In this document: in pieces, positions 44,653 to 53,819 of the stretch
Numbering within the stretch: the first letter of the stretch is position 1
Layout: each line of letters starts with the position of its first letter
DNA from: Bradyrhizobium sp. JYMT SZCCT0428
GTDB lineage: Bacteria > Pseudomonadota > Alphaproteobacteria > Rhizobiales > Xanthobacteraceae
Reading direction: 5' to 3'
NCBI RefSeq assembly: GCF_018131075.1
Contig: NZ_JAFCLS010000024.1
Span: 62,001-126,000, forward strand
DNA length: 64,000 nt
Notes under the pieces: model-generated
What the model was told of the DNA's origin: nothing
The model's input: only the letters and a program-made list of their open reading frames with translations
Database searches by the model: none
Made by a program: the position numbers and the translations under genes

Positions 44653-45912
44653 ATGTCCGAGCTCGATTTCGATCTTGCAAGACTGATCTGGCCAATCGAT
44701 TCGGCTTCCTTTTTTCGCGACACGTGGGAGAAGAAGCCGCTGGTCGTTTCCCGTAATCAGCCGGACTACTACGCCCGCCTGTTTTCGATGCGGGATGTAG
44801 ACTCCATGGTCTATTTCACGCGGCCCAGATTTTCCGGCATCAGGACAGAAAGTACGCCCACCGAGGCGCTGCGAGGAAATTTCCCTCACGACGAGCATAT
44901 GTTTTTCGAAGGACAAAATAACGTCGCGGCGTTGTCCAGCCAATACGCTCAGGGCAAGACCATTTTTGTGCACAAGCTCGAACAGCGCTGGAAATCCGTG
45001 GCCACGCTGTGCCGGGACCTGGAGGCTACGCTTCATCACCCTGTTAATGCGAGTATGTTCCTGACGCCCAGGAATTCCCAGGGAGTGTCGGCCCATTTCG
45101 ATGCAGTTGAAGTTTTCGTGCTGCAACTGGAAGGCTCCAAGCATTGGCGGATATACAAGTCGGGCATCGATTTGCCGCTGAAGGAGGCCTATGAACCCAT
45201 TCCGGGCGAGCAGATCGGCGAGCCGATCCACGAAGTCCATATCAAGGCGGGAGACCTGATCTATATGCCCCGTGGATTCATCCACGAGGCATTTGCAACG
45301 GACGAGTCGTCGTTGCACATCTCGGTCGCGGTCTCGGTTTTCCGCTGGGCGGACCTGATGCGGGCTGCCTTGGCACGGCTCAGCGCCAATGACGTACGTT
45401 TTCGCCAGGCGGTGCCGGTCGGAGCTCTCGCCGGCGGCGAAATATCCGAAGCCTTGAGGGCCCAGTTCGAGGAGTTGCTTCAAGAATTTTCCCAAGGTGC
45501 ACGCATCGAGGATGCCATGGCGGCGCTTAGCGATCAGTTTCTGGGCGACATGGCCGTGTTGCCGGGTGCGCATTTCCTTCCGCCAGAGGAGATCGACCGC
45601 ATAGATGTCGATACCGTCCTAGAAAAGCCCAGGGCGATGGTCTGTCGGGTCATCCAAGAGGCGGCGTCGGTCAGCATTCAGTTTCCCGGCAACCGTATGA
45701 GAGCCCCGAAGCAATTGGGCCCGGCGTTGGAATTCATCTCGAAAGCGTCGCGGTTCCCGGTGAGCGCTTTGCCCGGCAGTCTGAGCGACAACTCGAAGCT
45801 GACGCTCGCCAGGCGTCTGGTCCGCGATGGCCTGTTGAGGATCGTGGATCATCCAGGCGCCCGGACGAATCCTGCGGCCGAGGAGATTCCGGAAGCTTGT
45901 CCGGTCAAGTGA
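44653..45912 (+). CDS. JmjC/cupin-like Fe(II)/2-oxoglutarate oxygenase (RoxA/NO66 type)
   Basis: A 419-residue protein with GAGGTGGA before the ATG. It starts with FFRDTWEKKPLVVSR (residues 20-34), the usual entry of the cupin_4 family. The iron ligands are His148 and Asp150 in VSAHFDAVEVFVLQLEG and His211 in MPRGFIHEAF. The region after 230 is helical with a possible winged-helix end, as in ribosomal oxygenases. Family members hydroxylate His or Arg side chains of proteins, so the precursor core (two His, three Arg) is a natural substrate. It lies 128 bases after the precursor gene and 44 bases before tfuA, in the same direction. Confidence 0.88.
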   Translation: MSELDFDLARLIWPIDSASFFRDTWEKKPLVVSRNQPDYYARLFSMRDVDSMVYFTRPRFSGIRTESTPTEALRGNFPHDEHMFFEGQNNVAALSSQYAQGKTIFVHKLEQRWKSVATLCRDLEATLHHPVNASMFLTPRNSQGVSAHFDAVEVFVLQLEGSKHWRIYKSGIDLPLKEAYEPIPGEQIGEPIHEVHIKAGDLIYMPRGFIHEAFATDESSLHISVAVSVFRWADLMRAALARLSANDVRFRQAVPVGALAGGEISEALRAQFEELLQEFSQGARIEDAMAALSDQFLGDMAVLPGAHFLPPEEIDRIDVDTVLEKPRAMVCRVIQEAASVSIQFPGNRMRAPKQLGPALEFISKASRFPVSALPGSLSDNSKLTLARRLVRDGLLRIVDHPGARTNPAAEEIPEACPVK

Positions 45913-45956
45913 CCGTTTTGTTTCATCCTCGCTCTTCGTCACCTACGGAGTAGCGT

Positions 45957-47444
45957 TTGCCTCCACCATCGAAGTCAGCTCATTCCACAGCCGTGTTTCT
46001 CGGCCCGTCATTGCCAATTGCTGCGGCGGAAAAGATTCTACCGGCCGATTATTTCCCACCCGCCGCGAGAGGCGACATCTACCGCATCGTCGCGTCCGGT
46101 GTGACAACCATTGTACTTGTCGACGGCGTTTTTCATGGCACCCAGTCGGTTTGGCAGCGCGAAATCCTGGATGCGCTCGGTGAAGGAATCGAAGTGTTCG
46201 GCGCTTCCAGCATGGGAGCACTTCGCGCCGCGGAGTTGAACCTATTCGGAATGGTCGGCCACGGGACGATATTTGAATGGTACAAGGACGGCTTGATCGA
46301 CGGGGACGATGAGGTCGCGCTTCTCCACGGCCCGAAGGAACTCGAATTCTGTGCGCTGTCCGAACCGCTGGTCAATATCCGCAGAACGCTGCAAAATGCG
46401 GTGCACGAGCAGTGCATGACGGACGATCAGGCCCGGCAGCTTTTGGATTACACCAAGCGTACCTACTACCCCGAGAGATCCTATCGCCATCTTCTCACAT
46501 GCCCGGCCTTGCAGAGTTGGCCTGATCGCGGGGACATCGAGCAGTACGTCCTGACCAGAGCGATCGATCAGAAGACGCTCGATACCATCGGGGTCCTTCG
46601 TCGTTGCGCGGAGCGGCAAAAGGTGAGCAAGCCCGCGGCGGTGATGCTGGAAGAACCCCGGTACGACATTTGGCGCCTGGAACGACTGTGTCTCACCGGA
46701 TTCTCCTGCGGTTCGGCTATTTTTTCGGGGAGTTACGTCCTGTGCGAGGCCGCAAAAGAACCGCTTCTTGTTGCTGAAATGCAGGCCGTGTTATCCGGGC
46801 GCGCCTTTGTGATGGATCTGGCCCGGAGAAAACAACTATCCATTCCGAATCACCTGCTCGAATTCTACACAAGGCGGTGGGAAGAAACGCTCGATATTAC
46901 CCCCGGACCCGACTGGCTGCGTGCCAATGGCCTTACACAACTCTCGTATCGGCGGCTCCTGGCGCAGCACTTTCTCATCGACTGGCTCGTCGATCAGGAT
47001 GCCGGATGTTGGGGCCAGCCGCCCCGTGAACGGCGAGAAATCGTGGAGCAACCTGCGTCAGGTTGCATGGTGATATCGCCGGAATCCACCCCGAAGGGGG
47101 ATGCAGACCCAACTGGCCTTGTCGTCAGAATGCCACAGCGACGCCTGCTGGCCGATTGGGCGCGAGAAAGCTGCATTTCGTGCCCGTCCGACGTTCTGGA
47201 GAAATATATCGGACGGTGTGAGTCAGCCACCGTTTCCGCCGGTGACGGTGAGCGCTTCCAAATAACCAGCGACGAGATCGATGCCTCCGACGACTCGCCG
47301 GCGGACTGCGCGCTGACTGAATGGATGATGGAAAAAGGGCCGCGCCATTACGGCCTGGATTGGTGTTTTGAAAGTAGTTTTCTGGAAGAGCTGCAGATAA
47401 CCGGACTTGCTGCCAAGCTCATTGCGAAAGCGCGCAACGGATGA
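45957..47444 (+). CDS. tfuA: TfuA-like protein, long form
   Basis: A 495-residue protein; TTG start at 45957 with CGGAG seven bases upstream. The TfuA core is clear in residues 10-140: VFLGPSLP, YFPPAARGDIYRIV, VLVDGVFHGTQSVWQREILD, FGASSMGALRAAELNLFGM and GHGTIFEWYKDGLIDGDDEV. TfuA proteins work with YcaO enzymes in peptide-backbone thioamidation (established for thioamitide RiPPs and archaeal McrA). TfuA proteins are often nearer 200-300 residues; the C-terminal 250 here (four Cys, Arg/Trp-rich helices) are unassigned. The stop overlaps the ycaO ATG (ATGA), so the two are coupled. Confidence 0.9.
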   Translation: MPPPSKSAHSTAVFLGPSLPIAAAEKILPADYFPPAARGDIYRIVASGVTTIVLVDGVFHGTQSVWQREILDALGEGIEVFGASSMGALRAAELNLFGMVGHGTIFEWYKDGLIDGDDEVALLHGPKELEFCALSEPLVNIRRTLQNAVHEQCMTDDQARQLLDYTKRTYYPERSYRHLLTCPALQSWPDRGDIEQYVLTRAIDQKTLDTIGVLRRCAERQKVSKPAAVMLEEPRYDIWRLERLCLTGFSCGSAIFSGSYVLCEAAKEPLLVAEMQAVLSGRAFVMDLARRKQLSIPNHLLEFYTRRWEETLDITPGPDWLRANGLTQLSYRRLLAQHFLIDWLVDQDAGCWGQPPRERREIVEQPASGCMVISPESTPKGDADPTGLVVRMPQRRLLADWARESCISCPSDVLEKYIGRCESATVSAGDGERFQITSDEIDASDDSPADCALTEWMMEKGPRHYGLDWCFESSFLEELQITGLAAKLIAKARNG

Positions 47445-48595
47445 TCCTGCGCAAAACCCATTACGGGGGAACACATCGCGTGTCGTTACCCGAGGACACG
47501 TTAGCCAAAATCGAACCGCATCTGTCCGCCATGGGTGTCACGCGCTGCGCAGACGTTACCGACCTGGATCGCATAGGCATTCCGGTATTCTGCGCGATCA
47601 GGCCTCAGGGCAAGATGATTCAGGTCACCAATGGCAAGGGGCTTAGCCACATCGACGCTCGGGTTTCCGCCTTGATGGAGGCTCTTGAGATATATCATGC
47701 AGAGAACTTTCCGCAGACGCCGCCAAGAAGAGCCAGTCTACGGTCGATGCGCAATGGGGACAGGGCTCCCGTTCTTCCCGAAACGTTGCCGCATTACAGG
47801 CATGAAGCTTATTTCGCTCCGGAATTTTTGATCGACTGGTCCATTGCTGAAGAACTGTTGACGGCGCAGGAAGTCTGGCTGCCCGCAAGTTCAGTATTCT
47901 TCTTCAGCTCGCCAAGGCTTTATGATGTCTCCTCGAACGGCCTGGCAAGCGGGAATGAATTGACCGAGGCAACGTTGCATGCGCTCTATGAGTTGATAGA
48001 GCGCGACGCCATTTCGCGTCTCTGCGCAGGCGGCCGCATTCGTCTCGATCCGGAATGCTGCATCGATCTCGATACTTTGGTTGAAGGGCCGGTAAGCGAC
48101 TTGATCTCAACCCTTGTGAAGGCCGACATCACGCCGAAGTTGATTTGGGTAAAAAGCAGCATACAAGCACATACTTTTTGGGCCGTTCTGCTCGATAAAA
48201 TGCCGCTCGCGCACTGCTCGACAGTCAACATCGGTTACGGGACGCACCTGTGTCCGGAGGTTGCGGCGATCAGGGCGATCACGGAAGCCGCGCAGTCGCG
48301 ATTGACCTATATTCATGGGGCCCGTGAAGACCTGCACGAGCAGTCGTACAGTTCGGATCGCGCGCAGGCGTCGCTATTTGCCGTTTTCGATCGGCTTAAG
48401 GGCACTGCCGCTTGGGGAAGCTTCACGGACAGGTCCTCGGACGATTTGCGCGAGGACTACCGGTACGTCGTAGGTTCCCTTGCCGAGGCCGGGTATCGCA
48501 GAATGTATCGCGTGGATTTAACGCGGCCACCGTTCCAGATTCCGGTGGTGAAAGTGCTGGTGCCGGGTCTGGAATTTAATGAGCGGCTGTTTTGA
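47441..48595 (+). CDS. ycaO: YcaO-family ATP-dependent cyclodehydratase/thioamide synthase
   Basis: A 384-residue enzyme. The ATP-binding elements are present: Ser76-x3-Glu80-x2-Glu83 (VSALMEALEIY), the ELTEATLHALYELIERDA helix near residues 173-190, and Glu282-x2-Gln285 (ITEAAQSR). The C-terminus ends in VLVPGLEFNERLF without the Pro-x-Pro-x-Pro tail of azoline-forming YcaOs, which fits the TfuA-partnered class. It phosphorylates the amide oxygen of the peptide backbone; with TfuA and a sulfur donor it should make thioamides. Last gene of the cluster; no transport or protease gene follows. Confidence 0.93.
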   Translation: MILRKTHYGGTHRVSLPEDTLAKIEPHLSAMGVTRCADVTDLDRIGIPVFCAIRPQGKMIQVTNGKGLSHIDARVSALMEALEIYHAENFPQTPPRRASLRSMRNGDRAPVLPETLPHYRHEAYFAPEFLIDWSIAEELLTAQEVWLPASSVFFFSSPRLYDVSSNGLASGNELTEATLHALYELIERDAISRLCAGGRIRLDPECCIDLDTLVEGPVSDLISTLVKADITPKLIWVKSSIQAHTFWAVLLDKMPLAHCSTVNIGYGTHLCPEVAAIRAITEAAQSRLTYIHGAREDLHEQSYSSDRAQASLFAVFDRLKGTAAWGSFTDRSSDDLREDYRYVVGSLAEAGYRRMYRVDLTRPPFQIPVVKVLVPGLEFNERLF

Positions 48596-48724
48596 CCATG
48601 TTGCGAACCATTTCAAGTGCGTCGCGGCGTATAGCGCAGTTGACGTGAGCAAAGTAGACTTCGAACCTAGGCGTCAACTCGGACAGCTTAGCTGGGGGAG
48701 CATCTTTGCGAGGTCGGCACGGCA

Positions 48725-48986
48725 CGATCAGGCGGACAATTCGGCGCCGGCCGGCGTGAATTTCAGATAGATGCCGCTCTCATGCAGCCAAAGCCAGCCC
48801 GTGTCGATCGCATAGCGTAGGCCGCACCGGATTCTGTGGCGAGGCGCCTTCTTCGATAACATCGGCGCGTTTATCTTCTCGATTTAAATCTTTCCGTTCT
48901 ACCGGATGGATCGTATTGGCAATTTCAAGCAGCTTGCACGCGGCCTTTTCAGGATCGGCATAGGGGCGGTCGGTGCTGAATTTCAT
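48725..48986 (-). pseudogene. MKFS-type small gene, second copy, frameshifted
   Basis: MKFSTDRPYADPEKAACKLL and EIANTIHP, then frameshifts, ending LHESGIYLKFTPAGAELSA. Copy of the gene at 23019-23405; it shows what a normal end of the family looks like. Confidence 0.65.
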
Positions 48987-49356
48987 GTGTGCTGCGAATA
49001 TACGCATCCTGAACGTGACGGTCGGTTACCGCCATATCGATCCTGGCGTCACAGAAACAGCGCGCTTGTCCACTGGTTGATTGCGTGGGCAGCGGGAGGC
49101 CGGCTTCCTGCATCATGTATTTCCATTCCGTCCAGGCTCGCTGGCGGCGATGTTCGATAAAGTCATCCTCGGTGCACCGCGGGAGATAGTCTTTCCAGGC
49201 AGCTTCGAAACTTGCCCGCGCTTCGTCGAAGCTTGGCGCGCAGCCGCTGCGGGAACGACCGCGATGTGATGCCGGGTAGAAGCCAACGTCCCGCCATAGC
49301 TTGGACGTGACCGGCACACCGGACTGGATCGCGATCGTGCCGACCTGAAACGTCAC
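48949..49356 (-). CDS. FYPASH / FDEARASFE-type small protein, second copy
   Basis: A 135-residue protein with VGTIAIQSGVPVTSKLWRDV, GFYPASHRGRSRSG, SFDEARASFEAAWKDYLPRC, RRQRAWTEWKYMMQEAG and ARCFCDARIDMAVTDRHVQD. About 60-70% similar by eye to the copy at 23402-23839. Function unknown. With the MKFS gene it makes a duplicated two-gene unit. Confidence 0.65.
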   Translation of the reverse strand: MTFQVGTIAIQSGVPVTSKLWRDVGFYPASHRGRSRSGCAPSFDEARASFEAAWKDYLPRCTEDDFIEHRRQRAWTEWKYMMQEAGLPLPTQSTSGQARCFCDARIDMAVTDRHVQDAYIRSTHEIQHRPPLCRS

Positions 49357-49509
49357 CGTCGAAGACGTGCCAGGTGTCAGAGCTTTCGGGGTGAGCGCGG
49401 CGGGTGAGTTCGGGCATGCGCTATTGAAGCGTCCCCGAACTCTGTGCGCAAATTGTCAATCCGTTGGGGCCTAGATGTCACTGGCCTACAGATTGTCGTG
49501 GGTGGGAGG

Positions 49510-49782
49510 CGATTGAGCGATATGGCGGTGCTGCGGCTCTGCCTCGATCAAATCCTGCCCGCCCGTAGGGACCCGTCCGGTAACGTTCACGCTGCCACCC
49601 ATCAACAGCGCCCAGGACGCCGCGGCGACCGTCTCTGCCGTTTTGGCCGCCGTGCCGCCGGCGAACTTGCCCCAGTTGACGCTGGAGAAATTTCCAAACT
49701 GATCGAAGCCTATGTGAAGGCCTTCGAAACGGCTGAGTTGGCCGAGCGTCTTGGGCGCCTAGGAAGGATGACCAGGCAATGA
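49510..49782 (+). pseudogene. DUF5681-like gene remnant
   Basis: GDMAVLRLCLDQILPARRD followed by shifted frames encoding PPINSAQDAAAT and then LIEAYVKAFETAELAERLGR. Clearly related to the minus-strand gene at 43270-43620. The N-terminal third is missing. Confidence 0.7.
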
Positions 49783-50033
49783 GCGTCCGCAACGTAGAAG
49801 CTCAAATCATCAAGTTGGAAGCCCTGCAGCCGGCGCCATCTTCTCCGCTCGACGGCATGATTGGCGACGAACTGACAGTGATTCTGCTCGAACTCTATGC
49901 CGATGTCTTGGCCTTAAATACGCTAGCCGAAGAAAAGACGGAGGCTGCGAAGCTTGAGGCAAGGCATCGCTACGACGGTGAGTTTCGCGTCGGGTCGAAG
50001 GGCGAAGCCCCCGGGTTTCGAAAACTACCATGA
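49779..50033 (+). CDS. Small protein coupled to the DUF5681-like gene
   Basis: An 84-residue protein whose ATG overlaps the stop of the upstream gene (ATGA). It starts MSVRNVEAQIIKLEALQPAP, then EKTEAAKLEARHRYDGEF, as expected of a small partner of the DUF5681 type. The last 15 residues look shifted. Function unknown. Confidence 0.5.
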   Translation: MSVRNVEAQIIKLEALQPAPSSPLDGMIGDELTVILLELYADVLALNTLAEEKTEAAKLEARHRYDGEFRVGSKGEAPGFRKLP

Positions 50034-50044
50034 GCGGATCGCAT

Positions 50045-50273
50045 CCAATGAAAGCATAACTGGGAGAAATTGCAGCCCGAGCGCGGCGAGTACGTGCCGT
50101 CGCTCAACTGCGAGATTGAGACCGATGGCGTCGGATTTCCCGGCCGCGGCGAGCCCCCCGTGCCGGACCTAATGGTTCGGCGGGCGAAGCTCTGGCAGCA
50201 TCCAATGGTCAAGCAGATCGTGGAGGATGCACCGAACGCCAAGCTCGGCGACAACCGCAGGAGCAGAGTGTAA
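50045..50273 (+). pseudogene. Fragment of an unidentified gene
   Basis: The frame containing ERGEYVPSLNCEIETDGVGF, PVPDLMVRRAKLWQHPM and QIVEDAPNAKLG has a coding look but no clear start, and is joined directly to a decapitated RTX gene. Not recognised. Confidence 0.35.
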
Positions 50274-50334
50274 ATCGTTCAAGGTCTGTCGGACAAGCGA
50301 ACCTTCAGGGGATTGCGGGCATTTCTACATCGGA

Positions 50335-51068
50335 TACGGCGGGGAGGGCGCCGATTATTCTATGCCGGCGCAGGAAACGATGGTCTTTCCGGAGGAAACG
50401 GTCTCGATGGCCTGTTAGGCGCACCCGGCAATGACGCAGTCTATGGTGACGCGGGCTTCAATTACCTTTTCGGCGGTGACGGAAACGATACGCTAATTGG
50501 ATCCGGCAGAACGTCCGCGTCAGATGTCAACGTAATGCAAGGCGAGGCTGGCTCCGACCATCTGTACGGCCGTCAAGGTACGAACTGTTTTTACGGCGGT
50601 GACGAATCTGACGTCATGTTTGGCCGCTCTGGGCTCAATATTTTTATTTCGTCGGATGAGTTCGTCTACGGCGATGTGATCTACGGAGGCTCGGGTCGGA
50701 ACTACGTTTATGGTTCTTCCGCAAATGACACGGTCACCGGCGGGATCGGCGTAGACGTATTTCTGATGAGCTTCGGAGATGACATTATTACGGGTGGCGG
50801 CGGTGTAGATTATGTTTGGGGTGGCCTCGGTACCGATACGTTTTCTATCGACGACCGAACGACAGAAAGCATGGTTGTCCAAGATTTCTTTGATGACGTC
50901 CTAAGAGCTTCTGGCACGTCCTTGCATTCCTTCGCCAACGTGCAGGCGGGGACGTTCTATGCAGCCGGTATCAACACGACGATCATCACTGACGCGGCGG
51001 GCAGTGCGGTTTGGCTAATCGGGTGCGCACCCGGTCAACTGCATTCGACATGTTTAGTTTTTCGTAGA
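50335..51068 (+). pseudogene. RTX gene lacking its 5' end, shifted near its 3' end
   Basis: RTX repeats start abruptly at LFYAGAGNDGLSGGNGLDG. The body is close to the 3' end of the genes at 33443 and 60442: GFNYLFGGDGNDTLIG, GDVIYGGSGRNYVYGS and MVVQDFFDDVLRASGTSLHS, FYAAGINTTIITDAAG. Near 51030 a frameshift changes the end to GCAPGQL. No start codon with an RTX N-terminus is present. Confidence 0.8.
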
Positions 51069-51364
51069 GCCCGTATCTGGGAGGCAGCGCAGCTACAACC
51101 CAAGGCCTCGCTAAGCAGCTGACGAAGGCGCGAGCCATGACCCGCATCCTGGCGGCGCCGACAAGGCGCGCCGAGCTGTTGAGGCGTTGATCCGAGAAGC
51201 GGACGACCTTACCTGCCAAGCTGAAACGAACGCATGTGGACCGACGGTGGGCCGATGCTGGCGTTGAATGCCGGCCCGGCGGGATTTCCTTATCGATGAA
51301 CGCGAGGGTGGCGCGATCGTTACCGCGGACGGAGAGCCTATCGTCGGGATCATCGCACCCGCCG

Positions 51365-51679
51365 GCAGTTCCAGACGGTAGGCCAAGGCTTTGAGGTCGG
51401 AAGGATCAGACCGCAAGGATAAATATCCGACCGCTTCCATCGCTTCGATCAAACCGATCAGCCAAATTGTGCTGGGGTCGGAAGGTGACGGGCTACGGCC
51501 CATGACCGTGGTCCATCATCAAGAACGAGAGAAAATTCAACGGATCGTGGCTGCAATAGGTTCCGGCATCGTCCGTAGATGTTCTCGGGATGCACTATGT
51601 GATCTATCGCACAGATGCATTCGACTGGCGGGACGTATTGTGGCGAATGAAAGCCAAATTCGTCAGAGACACCGCTCAC
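51365..51679 (-). pseudogene. Copy B of the duplicated small-gene segment (minus-strand part)
   Basis: MSGVSDEFGFHSPQYVPPVE and CAIDHIVHP, then a shifted frame with DPSTIWLIGLIEAMEAVGYL and DLKALAYRLELPA. Parallels 41565-41938. Confidence 0.55.
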
Positions 51680-51858
51680 GACTTCGCAGAAGCGCTTCGG
51701 GCAAACCCCTTGGCTGCTGGGACGTGCGCGAACTTATCGCTGTGCTGAACCTTAGCTACGCGGACTTTGTTTCAGCGGAAGTGCCCGCGGCCGACCTTCA
51801 AAAGATCACGCAATATCTAACAAGGCTCGACAGTGGGCAGCCCAACATCGGCCCGTGA
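51647..51858 (+). pseudogene. Copy B of the duplicated small-gene segment (plus-strand part)
   Basis: MKAKFVRDTAHDFAEALRAN, PLAA, one shifted base near 51712, then DVRELIAVLNLSYADFVSAE, VPAADLQKITQYLTRLDSG and a stop. It is better preserved than copy A at 41913-42111 and looks like an almost intact 70-residue protein. Confidence 0.6.
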
Positions 51859-52064
51859 TCGCAGACCGCCGATATGAAGCTGTGGGTCGACGGCAACAGA
51901 TCATCGAATTTGTCAGGCGGATATCGTTGCCCCGCGGTATCGGTGATATGAACTTCCCAGCCGACGTCCAGCAGGCTGCGTGCCTTTGTAACGGCTACCA
52001 GCGGGTCTAACCGCAACGTCTGTGCGATGTGTTCGTCCTTCGACGCGTGGATTGTAAAGGTCAA
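51798..52064 (-). CDS. Small conserved protein (RLDPLVAVTKARSLL type)
   Basis: AGGAGG lies five bases before a TTG at 52064. The product reads TFTIHASKDEHIAQTLRLDP, LVAVTKARSLLDVGWEVHIT and DTAGQRYPPDKFDDLL. The last 30 residues overlap the plus-strand gene and are probably readthrough. A family of short proteins of this pattern occurs in related genomes; function unknown. Confidence 0.55.
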   Translation of the reverse strand: MTFTIHASKDEHIAQTLRLDPLVAVTKARSLLDVGWEVHITDTAGQRYPPDKFDDLLPSTHSFISAVCDHGPMLGCPLSSLVRYCVIF

Positions 52065-52487
52065 CAACGCCTCCTGATCCCTGCGCAGCTACCGGATCAC
52101 AAGGCGCGCAATTCGACAAGAAAAAGCCGTTCCGCACCGCAGCGACAATCGACTTCCTGCACTGCGCTACCAGCAGCGGATCGGCGCCGTCGAAGACCCA
52201 CCCTATGGTCCCATTTGCGTAAGCCACCGCGCCGCGCTTTGATGCGCGGCAATGGCCCCGAAACACGATCCGACCCCCGCTGTCTGGCGGCGACCGTAGG
52301 GCGCTCGGCAAGGAGCTGACGAAGGCGCGCGCGATAGCCGGCATTCTCGCCGCGCGCGCCGATGAAGCGCACCGGGCTTGGCGGGGAACTTCCTACGGAT
52401 TTCCAACTTCTGATGATCTCTAGTCTCGATAAACTCAATGCCGTGGCACAAAAGGCGGCGTTTCAAACCGCTAACGGAAGGATCGCA
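52065..52487. other. Upstream region of the RTX gene, with a repeated GCTGACGAAGGCGCG segment
   Basis: No supported gene. Bases 52314-52360 repeat a stretch also found at 51117-51160; on the minus strand both encode an xIARAFVSxL-like peptide, a trace of a shared lost gene. Confidence 0.4.
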
Positions 52488-53588
52488 ATGACAACTTATG
52501 TGGGTACCCTTGGAGACGACAATCATACTGGCAACGAAGACGGCATGTACGGCCTTGACGGCAACGATACAGTTGGCAGCACGGTCGGTTCGACGACCTA
52601 CCGTGGTGAAGGTAACGACAGCCTCCAGGGCGGTCAGCCAAACGCCCCGCTCGTTACTCTCTACGGCAGAAATGGCAATGATACGCTCGCCGGCTTTGGC
52701 GCCATGTACGGCGGCGAGGGTAGCGATTTGATCTCTGCTTCACAAATCGGTGGCGCATACGGTGGGGCTTAACGACACGATCAACACTTCCTTGAGCGGC
52801 TTTTACGGTGGGTGGCCTACGGCGGCACGGGCGATGATTTGATTTCGGGGACCGTGGCCTATTGGGATGGTGGCGACGGGAGCGACATCCTGAATGGCAC
52901 TTACAGCGCCATCGAAGACACAACCGGCAGCGGCAACGACATCATTATTCTGACGGGCTCAAACGGCACTGGCGGATCATTTGTGTACGGTGGCTTGGGC
53001 AATGACGCCGTCTACGGCGGAGACGCGAAAGACACGATCGTCGGCGACGGCGGCGTGGATCTTTTGGAAGGTGGCGCTGGAAACGACTACCTCTACATGT
53101 CGACAGGCGGCGGGAAGGCATATGGCGGCGATGTTGGCGTCGGTTCGGCAGCAATTGATATCTTTATCGGAGACGCCGGCAATGACAACGCTTATGGGTA
53201 TGACGGCAACGATTACTTCTATGGCGGAACCGGCAATTTCCAGATGTTCGGGGGAGACGGTGTAGACGTTTCCATAGGAAGCGCCGGCAATAACTATTTT
53301 GACGGCCGCCAAGGCGTGAACTTCGGTGGCGATGGCGGCGGACCGGGTACCGGCGTCGGGACACTTTCGTCGTCAACGATGTTCCGAGTGTCCAAGTCAT
53401 TCAGGACGTCGAGCCTCGATACAATTCAACTAAGCGGTTCGGGCTTTTCATCGTTCGCGGACGTACTCTCGCATTCCTACCAAAACGGCGCTTACTTTGT
53501 TGTTCAGGTCGACAGCGATACTGCGGTGTGGCTGAACGGCGCGACGGCTCAAACGCTGACGGCGGCGAACTTTAGCATCGTGAGTTGA
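52488..53588 (+). pseudogene. RTX protein gene, frameshifted twice
   Basis: GGAAGGA precedes the ATG at 52488. The first part reads MTTYVGTLGDDNHTGNEDGM, YGLDGNDT and stops at 52771 after a frameshift. The frame resumes at 52812 (GGTGDDLISGTVAYWDGGDG) and runs to the usual tail: SHSYQNGAYFVVQVDSDTAV, WLNGATAQTLTAANFSIVS. Between 53330 and 53400 a pair of opposite indels garbles a short segment that in the gene at 11300 reads NTFVSNDVPGVEVVQDW. Closely related to 11300-12397 and probably a recent casualty. Confidence 0.85.
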
Positions 53589-53597
53589 TGGCATAAG

Positions 53598-53626
53598 CCC
53601 GCCGGCGTGAACCGGCGGGCCTTTTC
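53598..53626 (+). terminator. Terminator after the RTX gene
   Basis: A perfect stem GCCCGCCGG / CCGGCGGGC followed by CTTTTC, ten bases after the RTX stop. Confidence 0.8.
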
Positions 53627-53819
53627 GCTCGCTGCGCGGATCAAATGCGCCCGCCGCCCACGCCCTTGAGAGCTGCACAAGCCACGTGATTGCAACTCCG
53701 CCACCCCTTTACCATGGCGAATACAAGACCGAGAGTTCTTGCTTTGCAGACCGGATCCTAAGCGGAGCGCGCCGGCGAGCGGCGGCCGTTCACAACGTTG
53801 AAAAAAGAGGCCGGAGCGG

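Noticed and set aside
44326..45573. A 415-codon open frame on the minus strand opposite the precursor and JmjC genes
   Set aside because: It is the antisense shadow of two clearly coding plus-strand genes in GC-rich DNA; its product has no family features.
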